Shown: positions 50,931 to 59,502 of the stretch, one piece after another
Position numbering within the stretch: position 1 is the first letter of the stretch
Layout: each line of letters begins with the position of its first letter
Origin: Hungatella effluvii
Lineage (GTDB): Bacteria > Bacillota > Clostridia > Lachnospirales > Lachnospiraceae
NCBI RefSeq assembly: GCF_003201875.1
Contig: NZ_QJKD01000017.1
Coordinates: 56,409-120,408, forward strand
Direction: 5' to 3'
DNA length: 64,000 bases
Position numbers and translations under genes: made by a program
The notes under the pieces: model-generated
Told to the model about the DNA's origin: nothing
What the model saw: the letters and a program-made list of their open reading frames with translations, nothing else
The model's database searches: none

Positions 50931-53249
50931 CTACAAGTCCCCCGCCGCCAGCGGAATCTCATAATTCACATACTCCCGGTTCCCCGACAGATTCACGAAC
51001 TTCATCGCAAGCTTCCCGTCAGCCGCAGATGCCGCCACGCACTCATAATTCTTCGCGTCGTATCCGCACTTATCGTAATACTTAACCTCATCAAAGTGAC
51101 CTTCCCGCGTCAGCACAATGGCTGGTTTCTCCGCGCTTAACAGATAGAAGGTTCCATCCACCACGGATATCAGGTTTCCGTTAAAATCTCCCAGCTTTGT
51201 TATCTCACTGAAATCAGGCTTCATGCGGTAAATCGGGCGCGGGAACTCCATGGCATTTTTCCAGCCTTCATAATAGAGATAGCCGTTGTCGTAGGACAGC
51301 CCCCTGCACACCGAATAGTCGATCCCGGCTACCCGGCGGTCGCTGCCATCCGTGCGGATGCCGATCAGGGAATGAGATTTAAAGCTCAGCCGATCCTCCT
51401 TTGCCGCCCCGTAATAGTAGATCCTTCCTTCTGCCAGAACCATCTTCTGGCTTTCCGGCTGTCCCATGATCACCATGGGATCCAGAACCTGGACAGATCC
51501 CCCTGCATTTCTCACCAGCTCCAGCCGGTCATATGGAAAATGAAGACTTTCCGGCTCTTTTCCATCCTGCAGTTCAAATTCAAGAGCTGTCTGCGGAGTT
51601 CTGAGGAAGTAATCAGCGCCGTCGGTCGTAAACAAGTACCGCCGCTCTTCGATCTCTCCGCTGTTATTTTCCACCATTGCACCGTCTCCGGCGAATAAGT
51701 ATGCCTGATGCATCACCATATCGTCCGGATGGTACCAACCGTAAAATACATCCACCAGCTTTCCCGTCAATCCTCCATTACTCGAGGAGGTCCCCATACC
51801 TCCAAGTACGGCGATGCTTCCGTCGGCAAGCTTTTCCACATCGTAATCAATAAAAGAACTTCCGGCTGCCGGATTCTTACCCACGAAAGAATCTTCTCTG
51901 TGAACGCTGTCTTCCGATTCCGGTTCCTTTTTCACCGCATCAAGCGCGCTGGTTACGGCCTCCAAATCGATGGTTCCCGTATCATCCGGCCCAATGATTA
52001 AGTTCGGCACCCATTTTCCGTCTTCAAGCTGAAAACTGAACAGGCCGCAGCTTCCATGGAAAATAATCTGATCCTTTGAGGCGTAATCTATGGTAATGGT
52101 ACTTTCCAGCCCCTTTTCCAATACCTGCCCGGAGAGCCAGGAGGTATCCGGCATTTCCACAGGCATGGCCGGCGTCTCTCCGTCATCCTTACCTGCAATG
52201 AAAATGCTGGTAGGACCGTCTCCGCCTCCAATGATGGAAACCGCCTCCGGATCCACGGGTTTTTCCCTGACTGTCATGAGGCACAGCACGGCCGCTGCCG
52301 TTACGATCACGGCGCAGAGCGTGATCCAGAAGCCCGCTTTCTTATAGTTTAACACATTCTTTATTCTCGATTTCGTATGGCTCTCTCCAAAGGCCAGGGG
52401 CAGGCGCGCTCCGCTGCCTTTCTCCGCAGCAGACAGGAGTGCCAGCGAGTACTGCCTCTTTCCGCCCTCTCCCAGCTCGCTCACCACCGCCTCGTCACAG
52501 GACATCTCCATGTCCTTGCAAAGCAGATGAAAGCTTATATGGGCGATGGGGTTAAACCAGTGCACGATAACCATCAAAAGCCCCAGAAGCTTAACGATAT
52601 AGTCACGACGCCGGATATGGATCCGTTCATGCCTCAAGACACACTCCCGTTCCATCTCCGTTAAGTTTGAAGGCAGGTAGATCACGGGACAGAATATTCC
52701 CATGACAAAGGCGCCGGGAATCTGGTCGGATTCATAAATCCCGTGTTCTGGTCTCCAGCCTTTTTCATTTTCATGATCCGGATCAGGCTCCTGAACCTTC
52801 ACTGCCGTTCCAAGCCTCCATTTCAAGCGGATATACCCGGCAAAATGGAAAAGAAAGAAGACCAGCATTCCCGCCTCCCAGACTACCAGCATCACAAACA
52901 GCAGGATCTGTATGGGATTGACCGACATATAGAGATTGGTCACGGTCATGGTCTGTTCCAGAACCTGGTTCACGGGACGGTCTATAAAGAAGACCCCCGA
53001 ATCAATGGAGGGCGTGTTTTCATAGATGAGCCGCTCCTCCAGGGGATTTGAATAAAACGGCAGCAGGCTGTAAGCCGACTGGAGAGAAAACGGGCATAAA
53101 AAGCGAAAGATCACCACCAGCCACAGCACACAGGAAAACTGCTTGGGAAGCCTCTTATACAGCAGGCGCAGCGCCATCACCAAAAGGGCGGCAAAGCCTG
53201 CGGTAATGCTCATGTTCAAAAGAGTGATCATCATCTGATCTACAGCCAT
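50931..53249 (-). CDS. BlaR1/MecR1-like M56 membrane peptidase with extracellular sensor
   Basis: A 772-residue sensor-peptidase. Three hydrophobic segments lie before residue 135, then the zinc motif HERIH near 205-209, followed by MEMSCDEAVV. Another hydrophobic segment lies at about 314-332. The last 430 residues are outside the membrane; they do not look like a penicillin-binding domain but show repeated short YYY/DG motifs (IRTDGSDRRVAG, DNGYLYYEGW), similar to DUF5050-type propeller repeats. It therefore probably senses something other than beta-lactams. It directly follows the BlaI-type repressor gene with a 1-bp overlap. Confidence 0.85.
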   Translation of the reverse strand: MAVDQMMITLLNMSITAGFAALLVMALRLLYKRLPKQFSCVLWLVVIFRFLCPFSLQSAYSLLPFYSNPLEERLIYENTPSIDSGVFFIDRPVNQVLEQTMTVTNLYMSVNPIQILLFVMLVVWEAGMLVFFLFHFAGYIRLKWRLGTAVKVQEPDPDHENEKGWRPEHGIYESDQIPGAFVMGIFCPVIYLPSNLTEMERECVLRHERIHIRRRDYIVKLLGLLMVIVHWFNPIAHISFHLLCKDMEMSCDEAVVSELGEGGKRQYSLALLSAAEKGSGARLPLAFGESHTKSRIKNVLNYKKAGFWITLCAVIVTAAAVLCLMTVREKPVDPEAVSIIGGGDGPTSIFIAGKDDGETPAMPVEMPDTSWLSGQVLEKGLESTITIDYASKDQIIFHGSCGLFSFQLEDGKWVPNLIIGPDDTGTIDLEAVTSALDAVKKEPESEDSVHREDSFVGKNPAAGSSFIDYDVEKLADGSIAVLGGMGTSSSNGGLTGKLVDVFYGWYHPDDMVMHQAYLFAGDGAMVENNSGEIEERRYLFTTDGADYFLRTPQTALEFELQDGKEPESLHFPYDRLELVRNAGGSVQVLDPMVIMGQPESQKMVLAEGRIYYYGAAKEDRLSFKSHSLIGIRTDGSDRRVAGIDYSVCRGLSYDNGYLYYEGWKNAMEFPRPIYRMKPDFSEITKLGDFNGNLISVVDGTFYLLSAEKPAIVLTREGHFDEVKYYDKCGYDAKNYECVAASAADGKLAMKFVNLSGNREYVNYEIPLAAGDL

Positions 53250-53662
53250 TACTTCACCGCCTTTTCTATCATCTGTCTGATTTCCTCCGCTTCCTTCTCT
53301 GTCAGCTTTCTGTCCTTCAGAAAAGCAGTCACAAAGGCGGGCAGAGAACCGTCAAAGTTTCTGTCCACTACCGTCTCACTCTCGTACTTTAAAACCTCTT
53401 CCCTGGGAATCAGTGAGCTCACGATGGCCTGTTCATTCTTCACGAAGCCCCTTCCTGCCAGTTTTTTTAAGACCGTATAACAGGTGGACTTCTTCCATCC
53501 CAGCTCTTTTCCGCAGATTCTCACAAGCTCCGTGGAATTCACCGGCTCGTTGTCCCAGATCAGGTTCATGAAACGGTATTCGCTCTCATACAGTTTCTTT
53601 TCTTCTATTTGATTCTTTTCTTCTATCTGATTCTTTTCACGAATCTCCTTCTTCTCTTCCAT
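53249..53662 (-). CDS. BlaI/MecI-family repressor
   Basis: A 137-residue winged-helix repressor. After an unusual charged N-terminus with a doubled KNQIEE unit, the conserved DNA-binding part begins ESEYRFMNLIWDNEPVNSTELVRIC and GWKKSTCYTVLKKLAGRGFV. The C-terminus carries the dimerisation segment. The M56 partner would cleave it when a signal is sensed. GGAGGGAGG lies 7 nt before the ATG at 53662. Two operator-like dyads lie in its promoter. Confidence 0.9.
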   Translation of the reverse strand: MEEKKEIREKNQIEEKNQIEEKKLYESEYRFMNLIWDNEPVNSTELVRICGKELGWKKSTCYTVLKKLAGRGFVKNEQAIVSSLIPREEVLKYESETVVDRNFDGSLPAFVTAFLKDRKLTEKEAEEIRQMIEKAVK

Positions 53663-53703
53663 GTAAATGCCTCCCTCCAATCCATCATTGCCGCATGGTT
53701 CTG

Positions 53704-53719
53704 GTCTATCGCAGTAGTC
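53704..53719. promoter_or_regulatory. BlaI-type operator, second and weaker copy
   Basis: GTCTATC-GC-AGTAGTC, a degenerate dyad centred 27 bp from the first copy, just downstream of the start of transcription. Confidence 0.55.
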
Positions 53720-53729
53720 CTTTACATTA

Positions 53730-53758
53730 AGTCTATCACGATAGACCTCTCATGTCAA
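53730..53758 (-). promoter_or_regulatory. promoter of the repressor/M56 operon
   Basis: Minus strand: TTGACA, 17 nt, TAGACT. The spacer carries the strong operator. Confidence 0.7.
53731..53746. promoter_or_regulatory. BlaI-type operator, strong copy
   Basis: A perfect dyad GTCTATC-AC-GATAGAC between -35 and -10, ideal for repression by a BlaI-family dimer. Confidence 0.75.
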
Positions 53759-53822
53759 GCGCATCTTCGGGGAGACTGTCCAGTATCCTTTTCAGAGAGG
53801 CCGCCTTTCCCCGCCTTACAGA

Positions 53823-55172
53823 TCAGTAATTGATTCCATTAACGGCCAGTTTTCCATCCACAATACCAAAAGTGATGCCAGGTTTCTTCTCCTCCGACTG
53901 CTCCTGCATATGAAACCCTGCCATGCTCGCCTCCAGTGCCGTAATATCCGTATTTTTTATGGAGGATATAAGATCGGCCGTAAAAACCTTCTCTTTTCCG
54001 AAAGCGAGAAATTCTTCTCTCGTACTGACCACGACGCCTTCATCTGGAAAACCTATATAGGTAGGGAAGGAGATACAGTCCGCCAGCGCCTCCAGATCCT
54101 GTTCTGCGACAGCTTTCTGAATTCTGCCGGCAAAGGCCTCCGCCTCACTCTGATCCACGGAGAAATTATCCAGGCCGCCGGACTCCGCCTGTTCTTCTGT
54201 CATACTCTCCTTTGCCGCGGTTTCCATTGGCGCTTTCTCCTCCTCCGCATGCCTTTCGATCTCAAACTCCGGACGTCCGAGCGCCCCGGGCGCAATCTCA
54301 TACTTTTCAAATACTACGACTGGATTGCCCTTCTCATTGATATAGAACGGGGTATCCGCCGTCACGGTTTCAAAGCCGCCTTCAGCCTTTGTAAAGAATT
54401 TCACTTCAGAGTCCGCTTCCTGCGCTTTGATCTGGGCGCGTATGCTCTCATTCGCCTTTTCCATGTAATCCGGTCCTAAAAGGTCCTCCAGGCTCAGATA
54501 CCTTCCGTTTGTCAGGTCGATATTGTAGTAATACGTTTCGCTGTAGGCGGAGACCCAATTTTCGGATCCGCTGACCGTAAAGGAGAGATGGGAATCGTTC
54601 TGGCTTTTCAGTTCATACCATACGCGAATCTGGATATCATGCTCTTTCCACTCCGCTTCCGTTCCGCCCGTATCCAGGAATGCCTTTTTGTACTCCTTTG
54701 CCCGTTCTACGGCCGCTGCCGCGTAGGCGTCGCACTTCGCTTTTATTTCCTCGTTGATCTCTTCCGCCAGATTTTTCGTCTCGCCGCGAATCATCTCAAT
54801 TCCCGGGACCTCCACCGAAATTCCGGCATCATCCGTGTCGGACTGCCACGATTCTGCGGTAAACAGCCTTACGATAGCTCCAATCACCGGAATGCCCCGT
54901 ATTTCTTCGGCAAACGTCGGGCTGGTATTAACCCCGACGGCGACCACTACCGTCAGTGCAGCCGCAGCAGCCAAACCACAGCCGGAGATCACTCTGCCCC
55001 GTCTTCTCCATTTTTTCCTGTCCCGGCGATCCATTGCCGGCCGGTCCGGTACGCCATTTTCTTCTTTTCGCCGCGCGGCGGCCTGCTCAATGGCTGAGGC
55101 CACAGTCTCCTCCAACCGGTCCGGGATCGGAATGTTGTCGTATACGTTCTTGCTGTCCTTCAATCTGCTCAT
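53823..55172 (-). CDS. RsiV-like anti-sigma factor (DUF4163/DUF3298), copy A
   Basis: A 449-residue membrane protein. A cytoplasmic part of about 60 residues, a transmembrane segment near 63-82 (VISGCGLAAAAALTVVVAVGV) and an extracellular domain with the RsiV-like VIGAIVRLF, GRYLSLEDLLG and PFYINEKGNPVVVFEKYEIAPG motifs. In B. subtilis, RsiV senses lysozyme and holds SigV. A further 130 residues with a Glu-rich linker at the C-terminus (PFLE-type, DNFSVDQSEAEAFAGRIQKAV) are not part of the basic RsiV design. It overlaps the sigma gene by 4 bp. Confidence 0.82.
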   Translation of the reverse strand: MSRLKDSKNVYDNIPIPDRLEETVASAIEQAAARRKEENGVPDRPAMDRRDRKKWRRRGRVISGCGLAAAAALTVVVAVGVNTSPTFAEEIRGIPVIGAIVRLFTAESWQSDTDDAGISVEVPGIEMIRGETKNLAEEINEEIKAKCDAYAAAAVERAKEYKKAFLDTGGTEAEWKEHDIQIRVWYELKSQNDSHLSFTVSGSENWVSAYSETYYYNIDLTNGRYLSLEDLLGPDYMEKANESIRAQIKAQEADSEVKFFTKAEGGFETVTADTPFYINEKGNPVVVFEKYEIAPGALGRPEFEIERHAEEEKAPMETAAKESMTEEQAESGGLDNFSVDQSEAEAFAGRIQKAVAEQDLEALADCISFPTYIGFPDEGVVVSTREEFLAFGKEKVFTADLISSIKNTDITALEASMAGFHMQEQSEEKKPGITFGIVDGKLAVNGINY

Positions 55173-55651
55173 ATCACCAGCTCCTCCTTTAATGATTTAA
55201 GCCCTCTGTACAATTTCGATTTTACAGTGTTTACACTCAGTTCCATAACCTCTGCAATTTCCTGCAGAGACATCTCCTCATAAAATCTAAGTCTGATCAC
55301 ATTCTGGGTATCGGCCGGAAGACGGTCCAACTCTTCAAAGAACCCCTCCGTCTCCCCGTAGCCCGGCTCCACATAGGCGGCCTCTTCGCCCAGCAGTTCA
55401 TCACTCACAATTTCCCGGTTCTTCTTTCTGACATAGTTCAGGCTCTCATGAACCAGCACTCTGTAAAACCAGGTTTTAATATACGAGATCTCCCGTATCG
55501 ACTCATAATGCTCCAATGCGCTGCAGATGGCATTCTGAACGATATCCAGCGCGTCATTCTCGTTTCTCACATAGGTATAGGCCAGCCTGTAAAACTTCTT
55601 CTGATTTGCAATGATATAATTTACCACAATGTCGTAATGATCCTGTTTCAT
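55169..55651 (-). CDS. ECF-type sigma factor, copy A
   Basis: A 160-residue sigma-70 family factor with only regions 2 and 4. Region 2 has FYRLAYTYVRNENDALDIVQNAICSAL, YIKTWFYRVLVHESLNYVRK; region 4 has RLRFYEEMSLQEIAEVMELSVNTVKSKLYRGLKSL. The start at 55651 is used because earlier in-frame codons lie at or before the predicted transcription start at about 55701. It should pair with the anti-sigma downstream and drive its own promoter. Confidence 0.87.
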   Translation of the reverse strand: MKQDHYDIVVNYIIANQKKFYRLAYTYVRNENDALDIVQNAICSALEHYESIREISYIKTWFYRVLVHESLNYVRKKNREIVSDELLGEEAAYVEPGYGETEGFFEELDRLPADTQNVIRLRFYEEMSLQEIAEVMELSVNTVKSKLYRGLKSLKEELVI

Positions 55652-55708
55652 ATTTTGTTTTCTGTCTCCTTTCACAGGCATGCTGTATTTGTTCCCGTCT
55701 ACTTTATT

Positions 55709-55735
55709 GACAAACACAGGATGTGAAAAGTTTCA
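55709..55735 (-). promoter_or_regulatory. ECF-type promoter, copy A
   Basis: Minus strand: TGAAAC, exactly 17 nt, TGTC, close to the B. subtilis ECF pattern TGAAAC-N16/17-CGTC. The -35 is followed by TTTT. Confidence 0.75.
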
Positions 55736-55803
55736 TCTCCTGCAATTTTTTATTGAAAGAGTGGGGTCGAAAAATTATATCACTGTATGAGACAGGACGC
55801 AAC

Positions 55804-55849
55804 AAAAAAACAGAAGCAGGCATCCGGACTCATTCGTCCAGACGCCTGC
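55804..55849 (-). terminator. terminator after anti-sigma copy B
   Basis: GCAGGC-TC-GGAC and GTCC...GCCTGC arms, then seven Ts on the minus strand. It separates the two sigma/anti-sigma pairs. Confidence 0.85.
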
Positions 55850-55907
55850 TGCTTTGATTTCATGGGAGAATCCGGACAGCCGGACTCTTTATTCCAAAAT
55901 ATCCCAA

Positions 55908-56783
55908 TCAGCCAATATCTCCCGTTACCGATTTCGGGATGGTAAATTCCACAACTCCCATATATCCCGGAGCCACGGTATACTCGTCAAATACGAGCAC
56001 CAGTTCTCCATTCTCGTTGAAATAGAAGCTCTCGTCACCTGTAATCTGATTGAAGTCCTCTGCGGCCTCCTCGCCGGATTCAAAGAAATACATCTTGGAG
56101 TCGTCCGCCGCCATCTGAGCCCTCATCTGCTCTTTTATATTATCGCTGAGAGCCTGAATATAATCCGCTTTATTCCGAAATAAATCCTTCAGGGTTACTA
56201 CCTGGCCTGTTGCCTTGTCTATTGTAAAGATCTTCACATAATCCGCCCCGCTGGCCATAATCACGGTTGTGTTGATTCGCAGAGACAGATATTTATCATT
56301 GTCTGTCACCACCTGATAGTTGGAGGTTACAGAGTAGTGGCCCTCGCCGGCAACGTCCTCTGTCACTTCCTTCTCATATTCGGCGATCAGCTGGTTCGCA
56401 TACTCCTCGATGGACTTGTTGACCTCTGTGTTCGCCTGATCTCCGATGGATACCTGGGGAATATCGATCTTCGCCTCATAATTATCTTTTGTATCTTCAA
56501 AGGTGCGGAAGGTTACCACCTTGGCAATGGTTCCGAGCACAGGAATATTTTCCATGGCGTTTGCGGTAGTAGGGCTTACGTTTGCCATCACGGTGATGGC
56601 GAGCAGCGCGGCCGCCGCCGTTAATCCTGTCTTCTTTGTAAACTGTATCACGATTCTCATCCTCTTTTCTTTTTTTGCCTTTTCAATTCCTGCCATTATG
56701 TTTTCCCTGGCCGAGGCCGGCACCGGAATGTTATGATATTCTTCTTTTAACTTCTCCAATTTGTTTCTGCTGTCGTTTTCCAT
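55908..56783 (-). CDS. RsiV-like anti-sigma factor, copy B
   Basis: A 291-residue protein closer to a standard RsiV. A cytoplasmic part is followed by a transmembrane segment near 50-68 (GLTAAAALLAITVMANV), then the conserved NAMENIPVLGTIAKVVTFRTFED. The extracellular DUF3298-like region has LKDLFRNKADYIQALSDNI and FYFNENGELVLVFDEYTVAPG. It probably sequesters the sigma factor encoded just upstream and releases it on envelope damage. The start at 56783 has AAAGGGG upstream. Confidence 0.85.
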   Translation of the reverse strand: MENDSRNKLEKLKEEYHNIPVPASARENIMAGIEKAKKEKRMRIVIQFTKKTGLTAAAALLAITVMANVSPTTANAMENIPVLGTIAKVVTFRTFEDTKDNYEAKIDIPQVSIGDQANTEVNKSIEEYANQLIAEYEKEVTEDVAGEGHYSVTSNYQVVTDNDKYLSLRINTTVIMASGADYVKIFTIDKATGQVVTLKDLFRNKADYIQALSDNIKEQMRAQMAADDSKMYFFESGEEAAEDFNQITGDESFYFNENGELVLVFDEYTVAPGYMGVVEFTIPKSVTGDIG

Positions 56784-56843
56784 AATGTGTCCCCTTTCTG
56801 TGACATTTTGGACCTTACTGAGCATCGCGAAGCGTGTTGCCGG

Positions 56844-57335
56844 TCACGAAGTAAACGGTGACATTTCCGGCTCCAGTTCGATTCTGAGTTTTTTTAGTGC
56901 CCGGTACAGTCTTGCTTTTACCGTATTGACATTCAAATCCAGCACCACGGCGATCTCTTCCAGCTTCAGTTCCTCTATAACCTTTAACACCACGATGGTA
57001 CGGTCTTTTTCATCCAGTGACTTGAGAAGCTCCATCGGATCATCCTCATGATAGACATCCTCGTGGGGGATCTCCACCCCCTCCAGGCCGATGCTCTCCT
57101 TCTGTCTCTTCCTCAGAAAATCGACGGCCGTGTTCATCACCACGCGGTAGATCCAGGTAGATAAATAATCCGGCTCCCGCACCTTACTAATATCTTTCAT
57201 CACCTTATAAGCACTTTCCTGGACAATGTCCAGCGCATCCTGTTCGTTATTCACATAGCTGTAGGCGAGACGATAATACTTTTCATAATTGGTCAGGAGT
57301 ATTTTCTCAGCTTCAGCATCCAAATTCTTCTTCAA
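56844..57335 (-). CDS. ECF sigma factor, SigV-like, copy B
   Basis: A 163-residue ECF factor. Region 2 has YYRLAYSYVNNEQDALDIVQESAYKVM and YLSTWIYRVVMNTAVDFLRKRQ; region 4 has LKLEEIAVVLDLNVNTVKARLYRALKKL. The start is TTG at 57335, with GGAGGAAG upstream. It shares about half its residues by eye with copy A, so the two pairs look like a duplication. A promoter of its own type lies directly upstream. Confidence 0.88.
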   Translation of the reverse strand: MKKNLDAEAEKILLTNYEKYYRLAYSYVNNEQDALDIVQESAYKVMKDISKVREPDYLSTWIYRVVMNTAVDFLRKRQKESIGLEGVEIPHEDVYHEDDPMELLKSLDEKDRTIVVLKVIEELKLEEIAVVLDLNVNTVKARLYRALKKLRIELEPEMSPFTS

Positions 57336-57369
57336 ATATTCTTCCTCCTCTCTCCTCTTCTGTCTGTTA

Positions 57370-57396
57370 GACGTTTCCTGTTCTAAAAAAGTTGCG
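57370..57396 (-). promoter_or_regulatory. ECF-type promoter, copy B
   Basis: Minus strand: CGCAAC, 17 nt, CGTC. The geometry is identical to copy A, and TTTTTT again follows the -35. Confidence 0.75.
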
Positions 57397-57425
57397 AAAA
57401 ATAATCTTATTTATTCAAGTAAAGT

Positions 57426-57468
57426 AAAAAATGGCACCCGGAAAGCCTTATACCTTTCCGACGTGCCA
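57426..57468 (-). terminator. terminator of spoIIGA-sigE
   Basis: TGGCAC-CGGAAAG and CTTTCCG-GTGCCA arms, then a T run on the minus strand. Confidence 0.85.
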
Positions 57469-57537
57469 CATTTTATTATTATACTATACATTAAATTATT
57501 TTTAAAGAAAAAACGCATAAATATTACATTTCTGCCG

Positions 57538-58278
57538 CTACTCAAAACGTACGATTTCTTTTTTCAGCCTCTTCATAATCTTCTTTTCCAGACGGGAAAT
57601 ATAGGACTGGGAGATTCCGAGCAAATCGGCCACCTCTTTCTGGGTCATTTCCTCTCCCTCCTCGTCGGACAGGCCAAAGCGGAGCTCCACGATCTTTCTC
57701 TCCCTTGGACTCAGCCGGCTGATGGCGGAATTTAAGAGATTGCGTTCCACTTCTGTCTCTAAATCCTTGTATATCACGTCCTCGTCTGTTCCCAGAATAT
57801 CGGACAGCAAAAGTTCATTTCCATCCCAGTCCACATTTAACGGCTCATCGATGGAGACCTCCATCTTCGTCTTATTGTTGCGCCGCAGATACATGAGAAT
57901 CTCGTTCTCAATACAGCGCGACGCGTAGGTGGCCAGTTTGATGTTCTTCTCAGGGTTAAAGGTGTTGATCGCCTTGATCAGGCCGATGGTTCCGATGGAG
58001 ATTAAGTCCTCTACGCCGACACTGGTATTATCAAATTTCTTGGCTATGTAGACGACAAGGCGGAGATTATGCTCGATCAGCTCCGACTTTGCGCTCTGGT
58101 CGTCTTCGCCTCCCAGCATGGCAATCACTCTCGCCTCGGACTCATTATCCAGTGGGGCCGGAAGAATATCGGCGCCGCCAATGTAATGAATCTCTCCCTG
58201 CTTCGGCATCATCAGCGTCTTAAACGTTGGTACGGCTTTAAACTGGAAACGGTTTGGTACGGAAACTTTTAATATCAT
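57538..58278 (-). CDS. sigE: mother-cell sigma factor SigE
   Basis: A 246-residue SigE/SigK-type sigma factor. The N-terminal pro-sequence (first about 30 residues, ending near GEIHYIGG) is removed by SpoIIGA. Region 2 follows (NLRLVVYIAKKFDNTSVGVEDLISIGTIGLIKAINTFN, IKLATYASRCIENEILMYLRRN), then region 4 (MTQKEVADLLGISQSYISRLEKKIMKRLKK). It is encoded after spoIIGA in the standard order and controls early mother-cell genes. Confidence 0.96.
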   Translation of the reverse strand: MILKVSVPNRFQFKAVPTFKTLMMPKQGEIHYIGGADILPAPLDNESEARVIAMLGGEDDQSAKSELIEHNLRLVVYIAKKFDNTSVGVEDLISIGTIGLIKAINTFNPEKNIKLATYASRCIENEILMYLRRNNKTKMEVSIDEPLNVDWDGNELLLSDILGTDEDVIYKDLETEVERNLLNSAISRLSPRERKIVELRFGLSDEEGEEMTQKEVADLLGISQSYISRLEKKIMKRLKKEIVRFE

Positions 58279-58306
58279 ATCGGTAATCTCTCCTTTTCAT
58301 CTGAAA

Positions 58307-59131
58307 CTAATCTTCATGCAGAAGCATCTGGTATTCCCCATCTACAGACAGGGGACGGCGGCAGACAGCCACCAGAGGCTTTTCTATAATTTTCACGTCA
58401 CTGCCCTGGCGTATTTCCATTTCATCCAGGAAAATCCCGGGCATCACGCCTTCCTTCTTTCCCACACTCCCAAACGGAATGTATATGACAGAGGACACGC
58501 TCTCGCACAGTTCCTTAAGCGCCTCGTAGGTCACCACATGAACCGGCCGGTGCGTCACTGGCTCATACAGCCGGTTACCGGTATCGAGAAGCGCTGTCAC
58601 CGTCTTCTTCCGCCCTCTGTAATGCATTGTCACCTCGTAGAAATGGTTCCGGCTCTTTCTGGCCTCCAGAACGAAGCCCAGAATACACCTCATTCCGAAG
58701 TAAGCGCCGGCAGCCAGCAGCAGCAGCCGGCAAAACGGCATGGCCGCACGGTTATTTCCGCGAAGGATCTGTTCTATATAATAACCGGCCATCGTATGCT
58801 GGTAGAGAGCCTGCATGGCTCCGGCCATCATGACGGTCACCAGATAGAGGCAGGCTACAGCCTTGCCAATCTCCCGCTTCTTTCTGACGCCGAATGCAGT
58901 CACCACCATCAGGCAGCTGACCACGGCGTAGGTCATAAAAAAAGAGACTGCGGGGGGAATGGACGGAAATGCCGCGCACAGGACGGCCCAGGCAGCTCCC
59001 AAAGCAGCGCCCAGCACGATTCTGTATCTGCCCGCCCGGTATCTCATCACCTTTCCGGTTATGGAAAGCACAAGATAATCCAGGATCATGTTTATGACAA
59101 AAAATACATCTATGTATAAGTCAACCGTCAC
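58307..59131 (-). CDS. spoIIGA: sigma-E processing peptidase SpoIIGA
   Basis: A membrane protease of about 274 residues. Five hydrophobic segments lie in the first 150 residues (for example YIDVFFVINMILDYLVL, AVSFFMTYAVVSCLMVV). The aspartic-protease-like motif ALLDTGNRLYEP is in the cytoplasmic half. The start is GTG at 59131: AGGAGGTGAG lies 10 nt upstream, the protein then begins TVDLYIDVFF like other SpoIIGA, and a Met at 59197 lies upstream of the predicted transcription start. It processes pro-SigE, encoded next to it. Confidence 0.93.
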   Translation of the reverse strand: MTVDLYIDVFFVINMILDYLVLSITGKVMRYRAGRYRIVLGAALGAAWAVLCAAFPSIPPAVSFFMTYAVVSCLMVVTAFGVRKKREIGKAVACLYLVTVMMAGAMQALYQHTMAGYYIEQILRGNNRAAMPFCRLLLLAAGAYFGMRCILGFVLEARKSRNHFYEVTMHYRGRKKTVTALLDTGNRLYEPVTHRPVHVVTYEALKELCESVSSVIYIPFGSVGKKEGVMPGIFLDEMEIRQGSDVKIIEKPLVAVCRRPLSVDGEYQMLLHED

Positions 59132-59164
59132 TAAAAGTTTTCTCACCTCCTGCCCTGTATGAAC

Positions 59165-59197
59165 ATTATAGTCAGAGAGACCTTCAGATTTTGTCAA
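59165..59197 (-). promoter_or_regulatory. Spo0A-type spoIIGA promoter with 21-bp spacer
   Basis: Minus strand: TTGACA (59192-59197), 21 nt, TATAAT (59165-59170). The B. subtilis spoIIG promoter also has an overlong spacer (22 bp) and depends on Spo0A. The -35 overlaps TGTCAAA on the plus strand, a near 0A box. Confidence 0.75.
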
Positions 59198-59253
59198 AAC
59201 GGCGGCCCTGATTCCTGTTTTTCATCGCCTTTTTCCCGGTATTTTCATCATGA

Positions 59254-59260
59254 TTCGACA
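59254..59260. promoter_or_regulatory. 0A box upstream of spoIIGA
   Basis: TTCGACA is the exact reverse complement of the Spo0A consensus TGTCGAA. It lies about 60 bp upstream of the -35 region. Confidence 0.6.
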
Positions 59261-59327
59261 TTTTATGGTCAAACATCTGTTTGCACCAGCCTTTTACACG
59301 CTCAAAATACAGGATCCTCCGGAGTGC

Positions 59328-59420
59328 GGCTGCTTCAGCGGCCATACTTCCTTAGCGCGGAGTGTGCCTCCTGCCCGGAGGGCTTTTTGTATAGGAGAAC
59401 TTTCCTATTACACGAAAAAA
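59328..59420 (-). repeat. terminator-linked repeat, copy 2
   Basis: Starts on the minus strand exactly after the T run of the valS terminator. It shares a 17-nt core and the CTATTACAC end with copy 1, and carries CTCC...GGAG and CCGGAG parts also seen in copy 3. Apart from this and the spoIIGA promoter elements, the 59132-59502 gap holds only the valS terminator. Confidence 0.75.
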
Positions 59421-59463
59421 AAGAGTCGAACCAGGCAGATTTTTACCACCAGGTTCGACTCTT
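59414..59463 (-). terminator. valS terminator
   Basis: AAGAGTCGAACC (59421-59432) pairs perfectly with GGTTCGACTCTT (59452-59463), then a run of Ts. Confidence 0.92.
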
Positions 59464-59502
59464 TTCTTATAGAGATTGATAAACAGGACAGGCTGCGTGC
59501 TC

